DNA from: Gammaproteobacteria bacterium
GTDB taxonomy: Bacteria > Pseudomonadota > Gammaproteobacteria > HK1
NCBI GenBank assembly: GCA_022822245.1
Contig: JAJECB010000034.1
Coordinates: 1 to 12,426 of the forward strand
Length of the DNA stretch: 12,426 nt
Direction: 5' to 3'
A program made the position numbers and the translations under genes. The notes under the pieces were generated by a model. The model searched no databases. It was not told the origin of the DNA and worked only from the letters and a program-made list of their open reading frames with translations. Of the stretch, positions 7,055 to 12,426 are shown one piece after another; within the stretch, counting starts at the first letter, position 1, and the number at the start of each line of letters is the position of its first letter.

Positions 7055-7080
7055 CCTTCCAATATGCGGGGAGAGGCCAG

Positions 7081-7278
7081 AAGGTCCCGTTTGCGGACCA
7101 CTCGGTCGGCGAGGAGGCGAAGGCGGAGGATCTGGTAGAAGGGCTCGAAGAGCCACGCATCGAAGGGGACCTTGCCGTTGAAGGATGGGGACTCCTCTTG
7201 GAGGCGGGCGTATCTCCGGCGCCGCGTTTCGCCCTGTCGTCCCCGGCCCTTGTCCTCGGTCCGGTACTCCTCGACGTA
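7081..7278 (-). pseudogene. 198-bp fragment of a second PGN_0703-like nuclease gene
   Basis: The minus strand encodes YVEEYRTEDKGRGRQGETRR, a middle part ending PFDAWLFEPFYQILRLRL, and LADRVVRKRDL. It matches residues 526-591 of the WYL-nuclease product and aligns base for base with 2330-2527 without gaps, at roughly nine in ten identical bases by eye. It begins immediately after the codon matching the catalytic lysine (K525), so the PD-(D/E)XK active site, the rest of the nuclease N-terminal part and the whole WYL half are absent. The upstream joint is 34 bp from the stop of the intact AAA+ gene. The downstream joint lies next to the phosphatase fragment. It is a dead remnant showing that the ATPase was once followed by its own nuclease gene. 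Confidence 0.85.
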
Positions 7279-7312
7279 CGCTTCTGTGTGCCCGACCTGT
7301 CGTGCCCGGCCG

Positions 7313-7754
7313 CTACGGCCGGAACCCGATCGGGCGGCGCTGGTCCGGCTTCGCGTCGCACTCGGCGCGAAGCATGTCCGCGAGTGTTTCCGGCTCGCCG
7401 TGCTTTCCGAGGAACCACGCCTTCCGGTGCACGACCGCGAAGTCCCCTGGTGTGAGGGCGGCAAGGTCCGTGAGGCCGGCGGGCGGCGGGAGCGCGAAGT
7501 AGATCCGGAACGCTTCCTCCACCTGCGCCGGCGCGAGGTAGTCGAGCCGCACCTTGAAGACGAACCGCCGCAAGGTGGCGGGGTCGAGGTGCTCGCCGAA
7601 GTTCGTGGTGCAGGCGAAGGGGAGGGGATGGCTCTCCATCCAGGTCAGCATCTCGTTGACCTGGCTCACCTCCCAGCTCCGGTGCGCGTTTCGTCGATCG
7701 CCGAGCAGCGAGTCCGCTTCGTCGAAGATGAGGAATGCCTGCGCGTCGCGGGCC
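7313..7754 (-). repeat. direct repeat of 4210-4651 (ATPase 3' end)
   Basis: This 442-bp stretch, which encodes the C-terminal third of the tandem ATPase, is repeated in the same orientation at 4210-4651 without a gap, with scattered substitutions. The two copies bracket the ATPase/DUF4276 module and both remnants near 7000. They are long and similar enough that homologous recombination between them is plausible, with loss of about 3.1 kb. Confidence 0.85.
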
Positions 7755-9394
7755 TCGGCGAACGCGGCCGCGATCTGCTGCTCGGTCTCGCCGACCCAGG
7801 GCGAGAGCAGGTCGGACGTGCGTTTCTGGAGGACCTCGAGCCCGAGGCGCTCGGCGAGGTAGCGTGCGAACGCGCTCTTGCCGGTGCCGGGCGGACCCTG
7901 GAGGCAGAGCGAGAAGCCGCGGTCGGCGTCCCGCACGAGACACTCGGCGAGGGTCGCCGGATCGGTATCGGCCTGGATGAGGCCGAGGTCGAACCTGGGC
8001 GGCGGACCCTGCGGCGGCCTCTCGCACCCGAGCACCCGCGAGAGGCTCCGGACCCCGTGGCGCACCGTGTCGATGCCCCCGCCCGCGAGTCCGGCGGCCG
8101 CGGTCGCCCCGGCCCCCACCCCGGGCGTGGCTTCGAACTCCCGGGCGAGCGCGTGCACGTCTTCATCCGGGGCCTCGATGCCGTGGCGCGCGAGCTCCCG
8201 CTTCCAGATCCGGGCCCTCACCCGGGGCGTCGGGCGGCGAAGCTCGAGCGCGAACATCATCCGCCGAAGGATGGTCTCGCTCACCCCGCGGGGGCTGTTC
8301 ATGGTCCAGAGGGTCGGGGTCGGCGCCGCCTCGAGGAGCCGGTGCATGAACACCTTGGAGCCCGTGTTGCGCTGGGCCATGCGCGAGAACGGGCCGAAGA
8401 GCCCCCACGCGGGGAACGGGTCGGAGAGAAGGTCCTCCATCTCGTCGAAGAGGAGGAGCGACCCGCCGTGCCCGGCGAGCAGGCGCTGGGCGAGCCTGAG
8501 CTCCTGGAGGCGTTCGCCGCGCACCGGCTCGTCGCCCCCGTCGTCCGATTCGCCCACGCTGTAGAGCGACACGCCGAGCCGCTCGGCGAGGACCTTGCAG
8601 AACTCGGTCTTGCCCGTGCCGGGAGGGCCGTAGAGGAGGATGTTCACCCCCGGGGCGCGGCTTTCGAGCGCGCCCCTGATCACTCGCTCGACGTGATCGC
8701 GGTCGCGGGCCACGTGGTCGAAGTCCGACCAGTCGAGCTCGCTCGCGGGCGCCGCGTCGAGGAGCAGCCGGTGCACGTCGGTTTCCGATTCCGAGCCGGC
8801 GAGAGCGGCGGCGGCGAGCCGGTTCAGCCGGTCGAGCGCCTTCAGGTCCCCGTCGCTGTCGATGCAGACGAGCCCCGAACGGATGAGCGGGGAATCCGCC
8901 CGGAGGCGCCCCTGGACGGTGTTCGCCGAGACGCCGAGGAGCGAGGGGAGCGCCGGGTTCTGGACGTTGAGCGGCGTGTATCTCCTCGACGACCGGAACA
9001 CGTCGTCGATCATCGATTCGATGACGGGCTGGGTCTGGTAGCGAAGGACGAGCTCGAGGAGGTCGACGTCCGTGCGCGAGAGGCCGGTCGTCCTCGCGAG
9101 GCGGCGGAGGCGCTGGCCGGTGCGGTCCGGCCGCGCCTTCCGGGTGGCCGAGTACTCCTCGCGGAGGGCCTCCCCGAGGGCGCGCCACCTGCCCCCGGAC
9201 AGCCCCTCGTCGCGGCCACCCTTCCCCGCCCGCATGAGCGATGGCCGCTTCCTCCTCCCGAACGCCACCCGGTTCTCCCGGTCGGCAACCCATTCGGCGA
9301 GGTCCGCCGCTTCCCGGTCCCGGTGGTGAAGGGCCGAGGCGGCGTTCGCGAGGTAGAAGGCCATCAGGCGCTGCTCGTAAGCGTTCAGCATCAT
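7313..9394 (-). CDS. tandem AAA+ ATPase, presumed motor of a WYL-nuclease defence-like system
   Basis: The 693-aa product has a helical N-terminal region of about 200 residues, including a positively charged stretch, then two AAA+ domains. The first has Walker A GPPGTGKT at 256-263, Walker B LLLFDE at 313-318, a sensor-1 asparagine in WTMNS (366) and paired arginines at about 377-378. The second has Walker A GPPGTGKS at 500-507, Walker B FLIFDEADSLLGD (D558, E559), sensor TTN at 596-598 and R609/R610. Both sites look intact, as in the SpoVK/CDC48-like group (COG0464). Such proteins form hexamers that remodel proteins or nucleoprotein complexes. GGAG lies 4 nt before the ATG at 9394 and 7 nt before the adjacent ATG at 9391, so either may be the start. 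In the left copy of the locus the same gene is followed by the WYL-nuclease gene, so the two probably work together. Confidence 0.9.
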   Translation of the reverse strand: MMLNAYEQRLMAFYLANAASALHHRDREAADLAEWVADRENRVAFGRRKRPSLMRAGKGGRDEGLSGGRWRALGEALREEYSATRKARPDRTGQRLRRLARTTGLSRTDVDLLELVLRYQTQPVIESMIDDVFRSSRRYTPLNVQNPALPSLLGVSANTVQGRLRADSPLIRSGLVCIDSDGDLKALDRLNRLAAAALAGSESETDVHRLLLDAAPASELDWSDFDHVARDRDHVERVIRGALESRAPGVNILLYGPPGTGKTEFCKVLAERLGVSLYSVGESDDGGDEPVRGERLQELRLAQRLLAGHGGSLLLFDEMEDLLSDPFPAWGLFGPFSRMAQRNTGSKVFMHRLLEAAPTPTLWTMNSPRGVSETILRRMMFALELRRPTPRVRARIWKRELARHGIEAPDEDVHALAREFEATPGVGAGATAAAGLAGGGIDTVRHGVRSLSRVLGCERPPQGPPPRFDLGLIQADTDPATLAECLVRDADRGFSLCLQGPPGTGKSAFARYLAERLGLEVLQKRTSDLLSPWVGETEQQIAAAFAEARDAQAFLIFDEADSLLGDRRNAHRSWEVSQVNEMLTWMESHPLPFACTTNFGEHLDPATLRRFVFKVRLDYLAPAQVEEAFRIYFALPPPAGLTDLAALTPGDFAVVHRKAWFLGKHGEPETLADMLRAECDAKPDQRRPIGFRP

Positions 9395-9399
9395 CGCTC

Positions 9400-9427
9400 T
9401 CCGGACTTGCAGTACTTGCGGTCCGGA
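9400..9427 (-). promoter_or_regulatory. 28-bp dyad directly upstream of the tandem ATPase gene
   Basis: Arms TCCGGAC (9400-9406) and GTCCGGA (9421-9427) flank a centre containing AGTACT, which lies exactly on the dyad axis. The dyad ends 6 bases before the ATG at 9394 and overlaps the GGAG ribosome binding site, so a bound regulator would block expression. Further TCCGGA copies occur at 9454, 9500 and 9522. The island's WYL regulator is a candidate ligand, by inference only. Confidence 0.45.
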
Positions 9428-9732
9428 AGAGCCTACCTCCCCACCACGTCAGATCCGGACGTACTCAAAGAGGAAGTGATTGTCCGGGTGGAGGAGGCAT
9501 CCGGAAGAACGCGGGACCACCTCCGGAGGGTTGGCGAGCCCGGGATGATACGAAGGCCTGCGGGCCGACGAGCCGTCACCCATCCAGCGGGCAGCGGATG
9601 AAGAGCCTGCTCACGTGTCCACTCGATCATGAACGGTGAAGCGGGGGCGCTCCTCGTCGGTGAGGGACTTCCGGCCGCCGGACACACTCGAACACCGTCG
9701 CCGCGGGCCCTGCGCGGAACCGGCCGGCGACT
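9428..9732. other. intergenic region with repeated TCCGGA sites, no gene seen
   Basis: No credible coding sequence is seen between the ATPase start and the stop of the XRE gene. The part nearest the ATPase holds TCCGGA at 9454, 9500 and 9522 (the last within the palindrome CCTCCGGAGG) and a near-match TCCGGG at 9483. This is the likely promoter region of the ATPase, but I cannot assign -35/-10 boxes with confidence. The short frames here read as arginine- and proline-rich noise. Confidence 0.5.
9697..9731 (-). terminator. possible hairpin after the XRE regulator gene
   Basis: Arms GTCGCCG and CGGCGAC (7 bp) with a long GC-rich loop lie immediately beyond the XRE stop codon. There is no T-run. 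In such GC-rich DNA this may be chance. Confidence 0.2.
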
Positions 9733-10533
9733 TCAGTCCGTCGGCGAGGTCACCGGTCCCGCCCCGGAACCGTCCAGAATGGCGAGCATGTTCCGATCGA
9801 TCCGGACATCGTCGGCGCTGAAGACACCGACCCGATTCAAGGCGTCCCGGACGCGGACCGCGGGGCCGAGTGGCTGCCAGACGATCGGCACCATGTAGGG
9901 AGCGCGCGTCGTGAACGACACTCCGAACGTCACGCCGCGGATCGGCGCCCCCCGACTGCGCGCGGCTGGATACAGGATGGTTTCCACGACTGCGTCGAGC
10001 GCAGTCTTCTGGACCTCGACGAGGAAGATCTGGTCGTGGAGTATGGTGGCGAGTCCTTCGTACCGGGACCGGTACTGCATTCCATCGGCACGGTTGCGGG
10101 TTCGCGTCACCGACCTCGACCAGACCAGTCCGTTGCGCTCCCCGAGTTGCACCAATCCACGGACGATGCGCCCCGGCCAGGTCGGCGAACGGAAGTAGTA
10201 GTGATAGAAACCGACGTATCGTCTCAGCAGACGAACGTCGCCGGGAAAGGCGCTGCGGAGGGCTCGGTCGAGCGTTGACACGCCGACGACGGAGCCATGT
10301 CCCTTCGGCTCCGCGTGAAGCTTCTCGCGAAGCGCTGCCGGGTCGAGCAGGAGATCCGCTTCGGTGATCCCGAAGTAGTTGCAGATACGCTGCAGATTGT
10401 GGGCGGAGGGCCGACCCGCACCGGAAAGATACCTGCCGAATTGCTGCCGGTTGATCCCGATCCGGCGGCACACCTCGGAGACCGAACGCTGAGATCGGCA
10501 CAGCATACCGAGGTTCTGAGCCAGCCTTGTCAT
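9733..10533 (-). CDS. XRE-family helix-turn-helix transcriptional regulator
   Basis: The 266-aa product carries an N-terminal Cro/C1-type helix-turn-helix at about residues 15-65 (SVSEVCRRIGINRQQFGRYL, then RPSAHNLQRICNYFGITEADLLLDP). A C-terminal region of about 190 residues (YVGFYHYYFRSPTWPGRIVR, later YEGLATILHDQIFLVEVQ and TILYPA) resembles the uncharacterised sensor-like part of a group of proteobacterial XRE proteins. The ATG at 10533 fits the domain start. The frame continues upstream to 10620 with basic, non-homologous sequence, and no strong ribosome binding site settles the choice. It diverges from the CocE-type hydrolase gene, sharing a 160-bp intergenic region, so it may control that gene and itself. 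It could instead be a general host regulator unrelated to the island. Confidence 0.83.
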   Translation of the reverse strand: MTRLAQNLGMLCRSQRSVSEVCRRIGINRQQFGRYLSGAGRPSAHNLQRICNYFGITEADLLLDPAALREKLHAEPKGHGSVVGVSTLDRALRSAFPGDVRLLRRYVGFYHYYFRSPTWPGRIVRGLVQLGERNGLVWSRSVTRTRNRADGMQYRSRYEGLATILHDQIFLVEVQKTALDAVVETILYPAARSRGAPIRGVTFGVSFTTRAPYMVPIVWQPLGPAVRVRDALNRVGVFSADDVRIDRNMLAILDGSGAGPVTSPTD

Positions 10534-10579
10534 CGATCGCGGATTGGTGACGGATCGCCTCCGGATCTTACGCTGGTTT

Positions 10580-10592
10580 GCGCACATTGCGC
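10580..10592. promoter_or_regulatory. small dyad between divergent XRE and hydrolase genes
   Basis: GCGCA-CAT-TGCGC is a 5-bp-arm inverted repeat between the divergent genes (start codons at 10533 and 10694). It is a possible operator for the XRE protein. It is short and GC-rich, so support is weak. Confidence 0.2.
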
Positions 10593-10693
10593 GGCAACTC
10601 GCCGAAAGCCGCGTCATCACGTCCTATTGCCTGTCCGGTCTGCCTTCCTCCAACCTGACACCCGTCCTTCAGAGTCGGCGAGGCATCGGACCG

Positions 10694-12226
10694 ATGATTC
10701 GGGAACAAGGCGCCTGTCGAATCATCGAGAACACCTGGATCACCATGCGGGACGGGTGTCGTCTGGCGGCGCGGATCTGGCTGCCCGACGGCGCGCGCGA
10801 ACGGCCGGTGCCCGCCATTCTGGAGTATCTCCCCTACCGAAAACGCGACGCGACTTCGCGGCGGGACGAGATCGTGCACGGCGCCTTCGCGAGGTCCGGC
10901 TACGCCTGCGTGCGCGTGGACATCCGGGGCAACGGCGATTCGGATGGGCTCATGGAGGACGAGTACACCCCTTCGGAGCTGAATGACGGCGTCGCGGTCA
11001 TCCACTGGATTGCGGAGCAGCCGTGGTGCTCCGGCAAGGTGGGGGTCATCGGCATCTCCTGGGGCGGGTTCAATGCCCTGCAACTGGCGGCGCTCGCTCC
11101 GGAGCCCCTGGAAGCGGTGGTAACAGTGTGCTCCACCGACGACCGGTACGCCGACGACGTTCACTTCAAGGGCGGGTGCCTGCTGAACGACAACCTCACG
11201 TGGTCGCAGCAGATGCTCTCCTATTCGTCGCGTCCGCCCGATCCGGAGATCGTGGGCGAGCGGTGGCGCGACCTCTGGCTGCACCGGCTGGAGAACATGC
11301 CTCTTCTCGCCCCCAACTGGCTCCGGCACCAGCGACGGGACGCGTTCTGGAAGCACGGCTCCATCTGCGAGGACTTCGCCGCGGTGCGTGCGTCGGTGCT
11401 CGCGGTCGGTGGGTGGACGGATGCCTACTCCAACGCGGTTCCGAGGCTGGTAATGGGTCTGGGCAGCCGATGCCGCGGGATCATCGGGCCGTGGGAGCAC
11501 AAGTACCCGCACCTCGCCGAGGTTGGCGACCCCACCGACTTTCTCGCCGAGGCTCTGCGTTGGTGGGAGCGCTGGTTGAAGGGGATGGAGAACGGCGTGG
11601 AGGAGGATCCGGCGATGCGGGTCTTCGTCCTGGAGAGCCAGCCTCCGTTGCGCCGGAGCGGTCCCCGGGCGGGGCGGTGGGTCGCGGTGGATCGGTGGCC
11701 GCCTCCCGGAATCGAGACGATGGCGCTCCATCTCGGCGAGCGGTGTCTGACCGCACGGCGTCCCGAGAGCGCGGCGGTCCAGATTGGCACTCCTCAGCAC
11801 TATGGCGCGACGGCAGGCGCGTTCTGTCCGGGAATGAGGACCGATGAGGAGCTCCCGGATGATCAGCGCGAGGACGATGGCCTTGGCGTCTGCTTCGACG
11901 GCGAGCCGTTGACCGAGCCGCTCCTCATCTTCGGTGCGCCGGTGGTGGAAATCGCGGTGCGCTCCGATCGTCCGGTCGCGAAGCTGGTGGCGAGGCTCTG
12001 CGACGTCCGGCCCGACGGCTCCTCCGCCCTCGTCGTCTGGGCGCCGCTCAATCTGACTCATGACCACCGGCACGAGACCGCCACGGCCCTCGATCCGGAC
12101 CGGTGGACGGGCATCCGTCTGGTCCTCGACGAGATCGCATACGAGGTGCCGGCCGGACACCGGCTCCGGCTCGTGCTGTCGACGACGTACTGGCCGATGC
12201 TGTGGCCTAGCCCTACCGAGTCATGA
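10694..12226 (+). CDS. CocE/NonD-family (X-Pro dipeptidyl-peptidase-like) hydrolase, C-terminally truncated
   Basis: The 510-aa product starts MIREQGACRIIENTWITMRD, the usual beginning of CocE/NonD hydrolases. The alpha/beta-hydrolase part has the nucleophile elbow GISWGG (S122), an acid in VGGWTDAYSNAV (D243) and a base in IGPWEHKYPH (H269), so the Ser-Asp-His triad is complete. RVDIRGNGDSDG at about 74-85 is also typical. From about residue 340 the X-Pro-peptidase-type jelly-roll domain follows, but it stops at STTYWPMLWPSPTES. Relatives known to me continue for well over 100 residues, so the 3' end is missing and folding may be affected. The family hydrolyses esters, acylated substrates or X-Pro peptides; the substrate is unknown. 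The ATG at 10694 is chosen over the upstream TTG at 10544 because homology begins here, and a weak GAGG lies about 12 nt upstream. Confidence 0.88.
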   Translation: MIREQGACRIIENTWITMRDGCRLAARIWLPDGARERPVPAILEYLPYRKRDATSRRDEIVHGAFARSGYACVRVDIRGNGDSDGLMEDEYTPSELNDGVAVIHWIAEQPWCSGKVGVIGISWGGFNALQLAALAPEPLEAVVTVCSTDDRYADDVHFKGGCLLNDNLTWSQQMLSYSSRPPDPEIVGERWRDLWLHRLENMPLLAPNWLRHQRRDAFWKHGSICEDFAAVRASVLAVGGWTDAYSNAVPRLVMGLGSRCRGIIGPWEHKYPHLAEVGDPTDFLAEALRWWERWLKGMENGVEEDPAMRVFVLESQPPLRRSGPRAGRWVAVDRWPPPGIETMALHLGERCLTARRPESAAVQIGTPQHYGATAGAFCPGMRTDEELPDDQREDDGLGVCFDGEPLTEPLLIFGAPVVEIAVRSDRPVAKLVARLCDVRPDGSSALVVWAPLNLTHDHRHETATALDPDRWTGIRLVLDEIAYEVPAGHRLRLVLSTTYWPMLWPSPTES

Positions 12227-12426
12227 CAACTTGGTCTCGACAGCAGATCCACTTAAGTTTGTTGGATCAGTCGGTTACGAACGATCCCGCGTCCGGGTAG
12301 CATCTCCGAGCCATCCTGAACAGCTCGATTTCGGGTGTCAACACCGGCCCAACCAAGCCTTCGTGAGAGGTCGTTCCGGACAATTACGTGTGGAAACAAT
12401 ATGTTGTAGGGTCCTGATGTCCAGAC
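12227..12426. other. right-end stretch after the truncated hydrolase, no gene seen
   Basis: From about 12215 the sequence no longer encodes the expected hydrolase C-terminus and becomes more AT-rich in places. I see no open frame of note, no clear terminal inverted repeat and no RNA gene. It may be the edge of an inserted element that continues outside the window, or sequence joined by a deletion. Confidence 0.4.

Noticed and set aside
7172..9601. 809-codon open frame on the plus strand opposite the tandem ATPase
   Set aside because: It is the antisense of a well-conserved ATPase gene with all motifs. The product is rich in R, E, P and G with no recognisable domain, as expected from open antisense frames in GC-rich DNA.
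10568..12160. 530-codon minus-strand frame opposite the CocE-type hydrolase
   Set aside because: The plus strand encodes a complete catalytic triad in a recognised family. The antisense frame has no recognisable content.
1..12426. CRISPR array, tRNA, rRNA, transposase or integrase
   Set aside because: No regularly spaced short repeats, no cloverleaf-like or rRNA-like sequence and no recombinase motifs were found. The only long repeats are the ATPase and nuclease duplications.

Overview
The window is GC-rich bacterial DNA, apart from roughly bases 56-1900, which are visibly AT-richer. Divergent and same-strand genes are tightly packed, and there are a cleavable signal peptide, a membrane-anchored protein and Shine-Dalgarno-like sites. 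This suggests a high-GC Gram-negative bacterium such as a proteobacterium or a member of another GC-rich phylum. I cannot name a taxon. I see no rRNA, tRNA, CRISPR array, transposase or integrase.

Right flank, 9733-12426: an XRE-type helix-turn-helix regulator (minus) diverges from a CocE/NonD-type serine hydrolase (plus). The hydrolase stops early at 12226, against a stretch with no recognisable gene. This looks like host-type sequence next to a breakpoint.

Middle, 2075-9394: all intact genes are on the minus strand and the content looks like a defence island. From right to left come a 693-aa protein with two AAA+ ATPase domains (9394-7313), a 198-bp scrap of a nuclease gene (7278-7081) and a plus-strand scrap of a dual-specificity-phosphatase-like gene (6878-7054). 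Then follow an OLD/ABC-type ATPase with a DUF4276 (TOPRIM-like) partner (6671-4826), a deleted second copy of the tandem AAA+ gene (4767-4210), and a gene that joins a WYL-domain regulator to a PGN_0703-like PD-(D/E)XK nuclease in one reading frame (4102-2075).

The two copies of the AAA+ gene and of the nuclease gene lie in the same order. The island therefore appears to be a duplicated [tandem AAA+ ATPase]-[WYL-nuclease] unit whose two copies decayed reciprocally. The right copy keeps the ATPase and lost WYL-nuclease. The left copy keeps WYL-nuclease and lost most of the ATPase through an in-frame 957-bp deletion at a 10-bp microhomology. The ATPase/DUF4276 pair sits between the copies, inside about 3.1 kb bounded by direct repeats. 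Recombination between the repeats would remove that pair and rebuild an intact two-gene operon. The proposed system is the AAA+ ATPase acting with the regulator-nuclease fusion. The ATPase/DUF4276 pair would be a second, separate defence-like module.

Left end, 101-1878: a two-gene AT-richer cassette encodes a single-pass membrane coiled-coil protein and a small, apparently truncated secreted protein. Start and stop are coupled. A dyad upstream of this cassette resembles one upstream of the OLD-like ATPase gene.
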